The position numbers were made by a program, and so were the translations under genes. A stretch of DNA of 47,570 nt from positions 1 to 47,570 of the forward strand of contig JANWKU010000017.1 of assembly GCA_025451215.1 (NCBI GenBank), written 5' to 3'. Below are positions 34,718-43,059 of this stretch, in pieces. The DNA is from Terriglobales bacterium (GTDB lineage: Bacteria; Acidobacteriota; Terriglobia; Terriglobales; Acidobacteriaceae). The first letter of the stretch is position 1, and every line of letters begins with the position of its first letter. The notes under the pieces were generated by a model. That model was not told where the DNA came from, made no database searches, and saw only the letters and a list, made by a program, of their open reading frames with translations.

Positions 34718-35908
34718 TTAACTTACGCTTAAAATAAGGCACTTTAAGTAGGCGGTTTCTGGCACTGCCAGCAGTATGGGATGGTCTTTTGCTTGTGCGC
34801 GGTTTTCCAGGATGCGGAGGGTTTTGCCAGCATCGCGGGCGGCCTGGGCAACAACTTCCATGAAGGCTTCCGAGGTCACATGGTAAGAACAGGAGCAGGT
34901 GACCAGCGTCCCGCCGGGTCGCAGCATTTTCAAGGCTCGCAGGTTCAATTCTTTGTATCCGCGCATGGCGGTGTCGAGGGTGCGCTTGCTTTTGGCGAAG
35001 GCGGGCGGGTCGAGGACGATGCTATCGAACTGCCGTTTGTTGTCGGCGTAGTCGCGGAGCAGGTCGAAGGCGTTGGCCTCGATCCATTCGATCTCGCGAT
35101 TATTGAGCGCTGCGTTCTGGTCGGCGGTTTCGAGCGCCGGACGGGAACTGTCCACGCCAATGACGCTCGAGCAATGCGGCGCGAGGTGGAGGGCAAAGCC
35201 TCCCTGATAGCAGAAGGCATCGAGCGCATCGCCGCGCATGTACTTGGCGGCAGCGGCGTAGTTCTCGCGCTGATCGAGGAAGGCTCCGGTCTTTTGGCCC
35301 TCGAGCGCGTCGTAGTGAAAGCGCACGCCGTTCATGGTGAAGATGGCTGAACTTTTTTCTCCTTGGACCAATCCGGATTTTCTGGCCGGAAGCTGTTCCA
35401 GCTCACGAATGCGCGGATCCACGCGTTCGGCGATGGCCGCAGGCTTGAGTTGTTCGGTCAACTCGGAAATGACTGCTTGGCGCACGGGCTCGGCGTCCAT
35501 AGCCTGGGTTAAAACCTGAAACGAGAGAAGATCGTTGTAGCGGTCCACGATGAGTCCGGGGAGGAAATCGGCCTCGCTGAAGATTACACGGTAAGCGTCG
35601 GTGTCGCTGACGAGCTGTTTGCGGTAGGCGACGGTCGTCCGGGTTCGTTCGCGCAAGAGGGCAGTGAGATTGTCCACGGGCTCGCGGGCGATCATGCGGA
35701 TGGCGATTTGTGAGGAGCTACTGTAGAGAGCGGTGCCTAGAAACTTGCCGCGTTCGTCTTTGACTGAAACCAAAGCCCCGGGGCCGATTCCTTCTGCCGA
35801 AATGATGTCCGAGCGGTAAACCCAGACGTGGCCATCGCGAAGGCGTAATGTTCCGGCACGGGAGATGGTGACGGAGGGGGAATCGGGTGCAGGAGATTTT
35901 TTGAGCAT
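34718..35908 (-). CDS. rlmI: 23S rRNA (cytosine-C5)-methyltransferase, RlmI family
   Basis: Class I SAM-dependent methyltransferase of the RlmI/PUA type, which modifies C1962 of 23S rRNA in E. coli. The 396-residue protein has an N-terminal PUA domain (about 10-85, RDGHVWVYRSDI), a central EEHEI-like domain (RVIFSEADFLPGLIVDRYND at about 105-125) and the Rossmann methyltransferase with DAFCYQGGFALHLA, the VIGVDSSRPAL acidic loop and catalytic VLDPPAFAKSK, followed by a CSCSYHVTSE motif with the second catalytic Cys. The start at 35908 is ATG. No partner gene is implied; the gene converges with none and faces hsp20's promoter. Confidence 0.93.
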   Translation of the reverse strand: MLKKSPAPDSPSVTISRAGTLRLRDGHVWVYRSDIISAEGIGPGALVSVKDERGKFLGTALYSSSSQIAIRMIAREPVDNLTALLRERTRTTVAYRKQLVSDTDAYRVIFSEADFLPGLIVDRYNDLLSFQVLTQAMDAEPVRQAVISELTEQLKPAAIAERVDPRIRELEQLPARKSGLVQGEKSSAIFTMNGVRFHYDALEGQKTGAFLDQRENYAAAAKYMRGDALDAFCYQGGFALHLAPHCSSVIGVDSSRPALETADQNAALNNREIEWIEANAFDLLRDYADNKRQFDSIVLDPPAFAKSKRTLDTAMRGYKELNLRALKMLRPGGTLVTCSCSYHVTSEAFMEVVAQAARDAGKTLRILENRAQAKDHPILLAVPETAYLKCLILSVS

Positions 35909-35987
35909 AAATGCATATTAAAGGAAGGGACATCTCAAGGATAAATCCGCATTTTGAGCTCCGTCGGAGAGCGATTGGTGTCTAATT

Positions 35988-37058
35988 ATGGCAATGAATG
36001 AAACTCAGCAACCTGGGCCGTTTCGAACGTCAGCGCTTTTGCCTATTCTTTCGGGGGCGATTCTCATATGGCTGATCGCTAGTTTTATAGATTTCGCTAA
36101 TCCCTCTCTTCAATATTTGATCGTTCACGATCTTCCTCTGTTTATGAGTCCATTTATTTTGTTCGGAGGAATTGTGTTGTTGCGCTATCGGCCAAAAATA
36201 GGCCACGCGGTGATTGGCTTCGGTGCAGCTCTGTCCTTGTGGTGGATTTATTTGAGCGAAAAATACATGGCAATCGGAAATTCGTGGATTGCGATGAATA
36301 CTTCTGATCGTTTTAGCAACCAATCCTACGTACACTATTCACAACTGAAAATCTTTTGCACGGTTCTGTTATTGGCAACCCTGCTCCGCTCGATAACCCG
36401 TCTTACTCCTTCTCAATGGCGGTTCCGAAGTCGTCCAGTAAATCAACGAACATGGCCCGCAATCATTATTACTGTGTTGTTCATTGTCACTTGGTTTGCA
36501 AGGTCGGTCGTTCCATATCGTCAGCCGATAATTCTTGATGCTTGGGAACCTGACCTGACGATCTTGCATGTGAAGAAAGATGGACTTACTTATCATGAAA
36601 CGCTTATCAGCGTTTACCGAAATGGAAGGTATTATGTGGCCAAAAATGATCGTCAATTATTCCACTATAGTTTTAGGGAAAGCACGCAAGAAGGCGTTTT
36701 GAAGGACGATCTACGTGCAGAGCTAACGACAATTGAACTTCTGCCTGAATTTAAGCGCACACTGAATAGACCAGCTAAAGCATTGCGAGCGATACACGCA
36801 GAGGGGTGGTACATTGACCAGCACAGCCGCGGCACCGCAATCGCGGTTTTTACGACTGAGAACTCCACATCGCCTCCCAAACGGTTAGTGGATTTCGTGC
36901 AAGATATCGAGAACGTGCCATCGCACGGGCAAGTTTGGCACTCAACAATCCGAGATGTTTGCTTGCAGTTTTGTTACGACCCGATAGCTGGATTGGGGTA
37001 TCGTGCCGAAAACCAGCGTTGCCGGACAGGGTTGGATAATAAGGAACATTGCCTCTAA
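35988..37058 (+). CDS. Hypothetical membrane protein with large external domain
   Basis: A 356-residue protein that I do not recognise. Four or five hydrophobic helices lie in residues 14-190 (LLPILSGAILIWLIASFID, LFMSPFILFGGIVLL, AVIGFGAALSLWWIYL, FCTVLLLATLL, WPAIIITVLFIVTWF), followed by a soluble domain of about 165 residues that is likely periplasmic. Four to five cysteines near the C-terminus (DVCLQFCYDP, RCRTG, HCL) could form disulphides. Composition is clearly more AT-rich than the surroundings, a sign of possible transfer. It is flanked by a divergent gene and a family-A repeat. Confidence 0.65.
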   Translation: MAMNETQQPGPFRTSALLPILSGAILIWLIASFIDFANPSLQYLIVHDLPLFMSPFILFGGIVLLRYRPKIGHAVIGFGAALSLWWIYLSEKYMAIGNSWIAMNTSDRFSNQSYVHYSQLKIFCTVLLLATLLRSITRLTPSQWRFRSRPVNQRTWPAIIITVLFIVTWFARSVVPYRQPIILDAWEPDLTILHVKKDGLTYHETLISVYRNGRYYVAKNDRQLFHYSFRESTQEGVLKDDLRAELTTIELLPEFKRTLNRPAKALRAIHAEGWYIDQHSRGTAIAVFTTENSTSPPKRLVDFVQDIENVPSHGQVWHSTIRDVCLQFCYDPIAGLGYRAENQRCRTGLDNKEHCL

Positions 37059-37100
37059 AAAGCTTCACAAAAAATTACATGATCCCGGTACGGGTTGCGT

Positions 37101-37127
37101 ATATCCTTCGCTGCGCTCAGGATGACA
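37101..37127 (-). repeat. Dispersed repeat, family A (copy 3, inverted)
   Basis: ATATCCTTCGCTGCGCTCAG and GATGACA form the reverse complement of the family-A unit (TGTCATCCTGAGCGCAGCGA then AGGATAT). It lies between the convergent ends of the hypothetical membrane protein and the zinc-ribbon gene. Confidence 0.75.
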
Positions 37128-37155
37128 AATCAATAAATTTTGGATGTGAGATTGT

Positions 37156-38280
37156 TTAGCTCGCCGCAGGATGCTGCACAGCCGCGCCTTCCGCCGGAGA
37201 ATGCGGCTTGGAGCGGCTTTCCACGCGGGCTGCGTGAAGATCGCTGTTCAGTGCATCGAGCACAAAGGTGGGAAGCTCGGGGCCCCATTCATCGAAGTCA
37301 GATTCTTTCCAGTGCCCGTTGAGGCGGATCGTGTCGTTTAGATCTTCAGGGAATGCCAGGCGGTATTCGCCTTCACGCGCGAGAATGTCGCCGATCATGC
37401 GGCCGCTGGCAGAGTCGTAGATGCGGCGGCTGGAGCCTCCCTGGGAATTGACGAAGGCGAGAAAAACTTCGCCGTGATCGCCATATTCCGGGCGGTAGTA
37501 CCAGGCCTGGCTGGCTTCAAATTTGGGATGGGCGCGGCGGCGTTTGGCGACTGCCTCGGCCTGCACTTCTTTATCGTGTTCGGGGTTGTAGTACAGGATG
37601 CGCTGGCAGGATTCGCAAACGATCGTGTTGCCGCTGCTGCGGACTTCGTTGAAGACCTGCGGACGAAGGATTACCTGACAGGCGGTACATTTCTGGTCGC
37701 GTACTTCAGAAAGTCCGGAGCCGCGATGCTTGGCCACGCGATCGTAATGGCGCAGCATGTCCGGGTCAACTCCTCCGCGGGCCTTGTCGCGCTTGGCGTT
37801 CCATTCAGTTAACAGCTTTTCGTCTTCGGCGGTGCGCTCGCGGGCGGCGTTCTTTTCTTTTTCGATTTCCGCGGTTTCGGCCTTCAGTTCTGTTTCCACG
37901 ATCTTGACGTCTTTTTCGCGGGACTCGGCGTTGACCATCAATTCCAGAATTTTGTCTTCGTTCGAGCGAATTTCCTGCTCGGCAAACTGGATTTCCTGTA
38001 GCAGGGCGCGGTACTGGTCGTTGGTTTTTACAGCCAAAGACTGGTCGCGATACTTGGAAATTTTCTGTTGCAGGTCGGAGATGGCGCTGTCGTACTTGCG
38101 GCGAGCGGTCTCGTCGCCTTTGATGGCTTCTTTGGTCTTGGCCAGCTTGGCTTTTGTGCCTGCCAGCTTTTCTTCGATGACGGCGACTTTTTTCGGCAGG
38201 GAGGCGACTTCGTCCTGCAGCCGCTTGATTTCCTTGTCGGCTTGTTGCAGATCGATCAGGCTCTGGACGTCAGGAGACAT
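37156..38280 (-). CDS. Coiled-coil zinc-ribbon protein (COG1579-like) with extra C-terminal domain
   Basis: Cytosolic protein of 374 residues. Residues 1-175 are a long helical hairpin coiled coil (LIDLQQADKEIKRLQDEVAS, then repeated Lys/Glu heptads). It ends in a C4 zinc ribbon CTACQVILRP...CESCQRILYY (about 200-231). Proteins of this layout are predicted nucleic-acid-binding or tethering factors, present in many bacteria; the biological role is unclear. The remaining 140 residues (ASQAWYYRPEYGDHGEVFLA onward) are an additional domain not found in standard members, ending in a Pro/Ala/His-rich tail. Divergent from the phosphoesterase gene across 319 bp. Confidence 0.82.
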   Translation of the reverse strand: MSPDVQSLIDLQQADKEIKRLQDEVASLPKKVAVIEEKLAGTKAKLAKTKEAIKGDETARRKYDSAISDLQQKISKYRDQSLAVKTNDQYRALLQEIQFAEQEIRSNEDKILELMVNAESREKDVKIVETELKAETAEIEKEKNAARERTAEDEKLLTEWNAKRDKARGGVDPDMLRHYDRVAKHRGSGLSEVRDQKCTACQVILRPQVFNEVRSSGNTIVCESCQRILYYNPEHDKEVQAEAVAKRRRAHPKFEASQAWYYRPEYGDHGEVFLAFVNSQGGSSRRIYDSASGRMIGDILAREGEYRLAFPEDLNDTIRLNGHWKESDFDEWGPELPTFVLDALNSDLHAARVESRSKPHSPAEGAAVQHPAAS

Positions 38281-38599
38281 GGATGGTTAGTAAGGGACAG
38301 CATTAATCTTAGCACGCCTTTGGGAGAGCTACGCGTGCGTGAAGCCGGGTGGGGGCCGCGCACGGCAATGATCGGACGCCGCCTGAGAGGGGGAAGACTG
38401 CCATCAGGTGAATGGCTAGCCGCAGGGAAAATGTCGCCAGAAAAAAAGTTAAACAGAATTCATCGCGACACTAGACTTGCGGGGTGAAATCGAGGATACT
38501 CTTGCCACTGACCTCGCACTCAGTGCCTTACGTGTAAGCCACTGCAAGTCATCCCTCGGGAACGCCCTCGTCTAAAAGTCAATGCAGGAGTGAGTGCTT
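38281..38599. other. 319-bp GC-rich divergent gene-free region
   Basis: No supportable ORF. The left half has CGTGCG/CGCACG and other GC-rich pairings (38332-38385), on either strand a possible structured leader for the zinc-ribbon gene. I compared it with cobalamin, TPP, glycine and c-di-GMP riboswitches and tmRNA or RNase P signatures and found no full match. No convincing promoter was found for either flanking gene. Confidence 0.4.
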
Positions 38600-39799
38600 A
38601 TGCCGCCAGGACTGGATAATCTGAAACATATTGTCGTTCTCATGATGGAGAACCGTTCTTTCGATCACATGCTGGGGTCGCTGAAGGCCGGGGATGCGAG
38701 GATTGACGGGCTCACGGGGAACGAAAGCAATCCCGATACAACCGGTGCGCCGGTCAAAGTCGCGCCGCTCGCAGAATTTCAAAGCCAGCTTGATCCTGAC
38801 CCGGACCATCATTTTCCGGCTGTTGACCTGCAGATTTTTGGCGGCGATACCAGCCCGACCCGCGTGGCCAACATGCAGGGATTTGTGAAGAGTTATTTCA
38901 ATCAGCAGCGTGATGCGAGTCATTCCGGCAAGATCATGTATTACTTTCCCAAAGAGAAGTTGCCGGTGCTCACTACTCTCGCCACTGAGTTCGCTGTGTT
39001 CAACGGATGGTTTTCATCCATTCCCGGGCCGACGATTTGCAATCGAGCTTTCGCGCACTATGGGACTTCGTTTGGCCAGGTCAGCATGGATCTTTTCTAT
39101 GTGAAGGAGCCGTACAAGAGCGTTTATGAACGCCTGATTGCAGCGAATCCGGCGCACACGGCGAAGATTTATTACTACGATCCATCCAGTTCGACGATGG
39201 AGATCGTAAATTTGCTGCAACATCAGCCGCAGCTTTTTGCCACCTACGATCAATTTCTTGCCGATTGTAAGAGCGGCACGCTTCCTGACTATTGTTTTGT
39301 GGAGCCTAACTACAACGACCACGACGGCGATACCGGCGAGTTGATCGCCTCCGACCAGCATCCCGACCATAACGTGCAGGCGGGAGAACTTTTTATCGCT
39401 TCTGTTTATAACGCGATCAAACAGAATCCCACGCTGTGGCAGAATACCGCGCTGCTGATTGTGTATGACGAGCATGGCGGCATTTACGACCACGTTCCGC
39501 CGCCGGCGTGTACGCCCGATGGATTTGTCGCGTCGGGCAGCGACACCGGTACTGGAGCGGAGTTCAAGTTTGACCGGCTGGGAGTGCGCGTGCCGGCGAT
39601 TCTGGTTTCACCGTGGGTGCCAAAAGGCACGGTGGTGAGTGGCCGCGTGTTCGAGCACGCCTCCATTCCAGCGACGGCGACCGAGCATTTTATTGGCGAT
39701 TACGATCAGCGGTCGCCGCGCGAGAAGGTTGCGGATACGTTTTTGGACTTGCTTTCACTATCCACCATGCGGACTGACGCGCCGGATTTCGACGTATAG
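38600..39799 (+). CDS. Phospholipase C-like phosphoesterase family protein
   Basis: A 399-residue member of the alkaline-phosphatase-fold phosphoesterase family (bacterial non-haemolytic phospholipase C and acid phosphatase AcpA group). Signature motifs are HIVVLMMENRSFDHMLG (metal-ligand Glu-Asn and the nucleophile region), PGPTICNR, PNYNDHDGDTGE, SDQHPDHNVQAGE, LIVYDEHGGIYDHV and FEHASIPATATEHF. Unlike many relatives it has no signal or Tat peptide, so it may be cytosolic or exported otherwise. ATG 38600 is preceded nine bases by AGGAG; GTG 38594 is an alternative. It heads a three-gene set with a basic protein ten bases later and a barrel protein. The substrate may be a phospholipid or other phosphoester. 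Confidence 0.87.
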   Translation: MPPGLDNLKHIVVLMMENRSFDHMLGSLKAGDARIDGLTGNESNPDTTGAPVKVAPLAEFQSQLDPDPDHHFPAVDLQIFGGDTSPTRVANMQGFVKSYFNQQRDASHSGKIMYYFPKEKLPVLTTLATEFAVFNGWFSSIPGPTICNRAFAHYGTSFGQVSMDLFYVKEPYKSVYERLIAANPAHTAKIYYYDPSSSTMEIVNLLQHQPQLFATYDQFLADCKSGTLPDYCFVEPNYNDHDGDTGELIASDQHPDHNVQAGELFIASVYNAIKQNPTLWQNTALLIVYDEHGGIYDHVPPPACTPDGFVASGSDTGTGAEFKFDRLGVRVPAILVSPWVPKGTVVSGRVFEHASIPATATEHFIGDYDQRSPREKVADTFLDLLSLSTMRTDAPDFDV

Positions 39800-39809
39800 A
39801 GGTTGACCG

Positions 39810-40169
39810 ATGACTTTGATTCATGTTCCCAGACCACCGAAGGATGCGTTCTACAAAGACAGGCCTGTCTCCAGCCTGCTGAAAAACCAGATCCGCCATT
39901 TGCAGGAGGCGGAATTCAACCTTATCAAGACCGAAGGCGAGGCCGCGGAGTACATACGGCGGGTCACTGCGAAATTGCACCCCGCGGGAGCCAAGCCACA
40001 AATCGTGCGGAGAAGAAAAGCGCAGCCGGGGCGGGTGAAGGAAATCGCCGCTGCGGCTGGGCGCAAAACTAAAGCTATGCGCGGGCGCAAGAGTAAGTCC
40101 AAGCCCAAGAGACGAGGAAAGAAGGTCGCGTCAAAACGCAAGCGCAGTGGTAAGAAGAGGGTGTCGTGA
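39810..40169 (+). CDS. Very basic small protein with histone H1-like tail
   Basis: A 119-residue protein. The first 65 residues are a helical, mixed-charge domain (SSLLKNQIRHLQEAEFNLIK); the last 55 are a Lys/Arg/Ala/Gly tail without a single acidic residue after about 80 (KSKSKPKRRGKKVASKRKR). The tail resembles eukaryotic H1 and bacterial H1-like or Hc1-type DNA-binding proteins; it could also bind phosphate-rich polymers or membranes. Only ten bases separate it from the phosphoesterase, and its TGA overlaps the next ATG (TGATG), so the three are probably coexpressed. Function unknown. Confidence 0.7.
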   Translation: MTLIHVPRPPKDAFYKDRPVSSLLKNQIRHLQEAEFNLIKTEGEAAEYIRRVTAKLHPAGAKPQIVRRRKAQPGRVKEIAAAAGRKTKAMRGRKSKSKPKRRGKKVASKRKRSGKKRVS

Positions 40170-41578
40170 TGCCGATGCGTTGGAGCGTTTGGATTGTCCT
40201 CATACTGGCGTGCGCGACCTTATACGCACAAGAGGGGCAACTGCAATCGGACTTCCGCCGCGAGAGTGAGCACGTTAAGGAAGATTGCGGCAGCTTCAGT
40301 TTCAAATCCATTGCCAGTTGTGGGCAGGAATTATTTACCGACCACCCGCTGCACATCGCGGCCGGCAGCATTGCGCCGCAAAATGGCTTTGGTCTGGGCG
40401 CGGCATTCGTCACACACTACACTCCAAACGAAAACTGGCGATTGAGCTGGGATGTGGATGCGGTTGGGTCATTCAATGGCTCGTATCGCGCGGGAGCGTA
40501 CATGAAGATCATCCACACTCCGCCGCAGCAAATTCATGTCACCACAGGTCCATCTACAGCACCGAAGAAAAGTGATTTGACCGTGCATCCGTACACGGTT
40601 TTCAACCTTTCCGCGCAAACTATTTCGCTGAACAAATTGCTTTTCTTCGGCGAAGGACCAAATTCCACGCTCGCCGGGCAATCGGTATTTGGGATGACGG
40701 AAACCATCCTTGGCGGAAGCGTTATCAAGCCTGTGTATGAGTGGGCGGCACTCAGCAAATTGAATCTTGCGCTGCTGGGCGAGGTGAACGGACGGTTTGT
40801 GAATATTCGTGGGAACAGCGGAGAGTCGAGCCCGACGATTGGTCAGATTTACAACGAAGGCACCGCGCCCGGATTCACAACCCAGCCAGCCTTTCTGCAA
40901 CTGGGCGAAGGAATTCGCCTGGAGCCAAATTTGTTCAGCAATCATTTGCAGCTGAATTATCTGGGCAATTTTCAGCAGTTCTTCGCACCGTCGAACTCCG
41001 CGTTTTCTTTTCGCCGCTGGACCATCGACCTCGGTCATAACTTTCCGCTGTATCAGAATTCCATTTCCAATCAACCCAAAGACACCAATGGCCCGGATGA
41101 ATGCGCTTCTGCCGTGGGGGCTACTTCGTGCCCTTCGGTCTCGCGCAATCGAACTGGGACCGTGGGCGTGCGTTTGCTGATTTCGGAATCGGCTGCCGAT
41201 ACTGGCAGCGCCGTGCCATTTTATTTTCAGCCCACGCTTGGCGGATCGGACATCAACGGCAATCCTGTGCTCAGTAGTTTTCAGGACTATCGCTTCCGTG
41301 CGCCGAACGTGTTGTTGCTCCGTGAAAGTTTCGAGCATTCGATCTGGGGGCCAGTGGGATTCAGCTTTGCGGCGGATGAGGGGAAAGTCGCGCTGACACG
41401 TGGCGATGTGGATTTCGGGAATCTAAGACACAGCTTCAGCACGGGATTGACGCTGCGAGCGGGAGGGTTTCCGCAAGTGTTTCTGCTTTTTGCCTGGGGA
41501 GGCGGCGAGGGCCATCATACGATCGCCAGCATGAATACGTCGTTGCTCGGGGGATCGGCGAGGCCTTCTTTGTATTGA
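40169..41578 (+). CDS. Putative outer-membrane beta-barrel protein
   Basis: A 469-residue exported protein with a clear signal peptide (VWIVLILACATLYAQEG). The mature part is rich in alternating strand patterns such as WRLSWDVDAVGSFNGSYRAG, LNLALLGEVNGRFV, LQLNYLGNFQQFF and GFSFAADEGKVAL, the look of a 16-20-stranded barrel. The end (SLY) matches the aromatic C-terminal strand signature moderately. No family is recognised. ATG 40169 overlaps the basic protein's stop; GTG 40166 is possible. Its operon partners suggest handling of phosphoesters or lipids at the outer membrane, but that is inference. Confidence 0.72.
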   Translation: MPMRWSVWIVLILACATLYAQEGQLQSDFRRESEHVKEDCGSFSFKSIASCGQELFTDHPLHIAAGSIAPQNGFGLGAAFVTHYTPNENWRLSWDVDAVGSFNGSYRAGAYMKIIHTPPQQIHVTTGPSTAPKKSDLTVHPYTVFNLSAQTISLNKLLFFGEGPNSTLAGQSVFGMTETILGGSVIKPVYEWAALSKLNLALLGEVNGRFVNIRGNSGESSPTIGQIYNEGTAPGFTTQPAFLQLGEGIRLEPNLFSNHLQLNYLGNFQQFFAPSNSAFSFRRWTIDLGHNFPLYQNSISNQPKDTNGPDECASAVGATSCPSVSRNRTGTVGVRLLISESAADTGSAVPFYFQPTLGGSDINGNPVLSSFQDYRFRAPNVLLLRESFEHSIWGPVGFSFAADEGKVALTRGDVDFGNLRHSFSTGLTLRAGGFPQVFLLFAWGGGEGHHTIASMNTSLLGGSARPSLY

Positions 41579-41602
41579 TGCTGCGGGGTGCGGGAACCGG
41601 CG

Positions 41603-43030
41603 CTACGCTTTGATCACAGATGCGGGCTGGATATCTTCCACGTCTACCCAATGCGTGGGATATTTTCCCGTGTAGCAAGCCGTGCAGTAACTCGTTTTAT
41701 CTCCGTCACCACATGCTTTCTTCAATCCTTCGAGCGAAAGGTAGCTCAGAGAATCCGCTCCAATATATTCGCGAATTTCGTCTATGGATTTATTCGCGGC
41801 GATCAGTTGGTTCTTGGAGGGAGTGTCCACGCCATAGAAACATGGAGAGATGGTGGGAGGACAGGAAATCCGCATGTGGACTTCTTTCGCGCCCGCGTTG
41901 CGGATCATGCGAACGATTTTGCGGCTGGTGGTGCCGCGCACAATGGAATCGTCAATCAGGACCACGCGCTTGCCTTCGAGCAGCGAGCGCACCGGATTCA
42001 GTTTGAGTTTTACCCCAAAATCACGAACAGTCTGTCGAGGTTCGATGAATGTGCGGCCCACGTAATGGTTGCGGATGAGGCCAAAGCGAAGCGGGATGCC
42101 ACTTTCGGAGGAAAAGCCCATGGCGGCTGTAACGCCGGAATCGGGCACCGGGACAACGATGTCGGCGTCCACGGGAGCTTCCAGGGCCAATTGGCGGCCC
42201 AGCTCTTCACGGCTCTGCTGCACGAAGCGGCTGAATACGATGCTGTCAGGGCGGGAAAAATAAACGTGTTCGAAGATGCAGCTCGATTGATTTCCCGCAG
42301 GGGCGTAAAAGCGCGACGTCATTCCCTCGGGGCCAATGACGATCAGTTCGCCGGGTTTCACTTCACGCTCGTAGGTTGCGCCGATCAGATCAAAGGCACA
42401 GGTTTCTGAAGCGAAGACGATGGTGTCCTGCTTTTGTCCGGCTTGCGCGGGAATGCGTCCCATGGCAAGAGGCCGGAAGCCGCGCGGGTCGCGGGCAGCG
42501 AAGATGCGGTCAGGGCTGATCATGACCAGTGAGAATGCGCCTTCCACGCGCCGCAACGCGTCAGCCATAGCTTCGGGCAAAGTCTGCTCGCGCGACTGCG
42601 CGATGAGATGCACGATCACTTCGGTATCACTGTTGGTCTGGAAGATGGAACCTTGCGCTTCCATGCGGCTGCGGATTTCCTGAGCGTTCACCAGATTGCC
42701 GTTGTGGGCGAGCGCCATCATGCCTTTGTTCGACTGCACCATGATGGGCTGGGCGTTCAACAGGGAAGAGTCGCCGGCGGTGGAATAGCGCGTGTGGCCT
42801 ATGGCGAGGTTGCCGCGCATTTTGGAGAGCATGTCCTCGGTGAAAATGTCGGCCACCAGGCCCATGTCTTTGTGCATGCGCAGGGCCATGCTGTCGGAGG
42901 TAACGATTCCCGCCGACTCCTGCCCGCGATGTTGCAACGCGTGCAGACCGAGGTAAGCCATCTTCTCCGCTTCGGGGTGGGAGTAAATCGCCACCACGCC
43001 GCACTCATCATGGAATTTGTCAGTCAGCAT
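41603..43030 (-). CDS. purF: Amidophosphoribosyltransferase PurF
   Basis: Committed enzyme of de novo purine synthesis: converts PRPP and glutamine to 5-phosphoribosylamine. A short propeptide MLTDKFHDE is followed by the catalytic CGVVAIYSHPEA (Cys10), and the Ntn glutaminase domain with LHALQHRGQESAGI. The phosphoribosyltransferase domain carries VVLIDDSIVRGTTSRKIV (PRPP loop). Cysteines in SSCIFEHVYF, SCPPTISPCFYG and SYCTACYTG match the 4Fe-4S ligands of the Bacillus type. Length 475 is normal. It follows purL by 29 bp on the same strand. Confidence 0.96.
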   Translation of the reverse strand: MLTDKFHDECGVVAIYSHPEAEKMAYLGLHALQHRGQESAGIVTSDSMALRMHKDMGLVADIFTEDMLSKMRGNLAIGHTRYSTAGDSSLLNAQPIMVQSNKGMMALAHNGNLVNAQEIRSRMEAQGSIFQTNSDTEVIVHLIAQSREQTLPEAMADALRRVEGAFSLVMISPDRIFAARDPRGFRPLAMGRIPAQAGQKQDTIVFASETCAFDLIGATYEREVKPGELIVIGPEGMTSRFYAPAGNQSSCIFEHVYFSRPDSIVFSRFVQQSREELGRQLALEAPVDADIVVPVPDSGVTAAMGFSSESGIPLRFGLIRNHYVGRTFIEPRQTVRDFGVKLKLNPVRSLLEGKRVVLIDDSIVRGTTSRKIVRMIRNAGAKEVHMRISCPPTISPCFYGVDTPSKNQLIAANKSIDEIREYIGADSLSYLSLEGLKKACGDGDKTSYCTACYTGKYPTHWVDVEDIQPASVIKA

Positions 43031-43059
43031 TTCAGCCTCGGCGGTGCTGCAAAGATTTT

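Noticed and set aside
38340-38440. TPP or cobalamin riboswitch resemblance (CTGAGA and AGGTGAATGG fragments)
   Set aside because: The fragments are in the wrong order and spacing, and no thiamine or B12 gene is adjacent.
41588-42409. A 273-codon plus-strand ORF inside purF
   Set aside because: Antisense shadow of purF; no ribosome site or domain.
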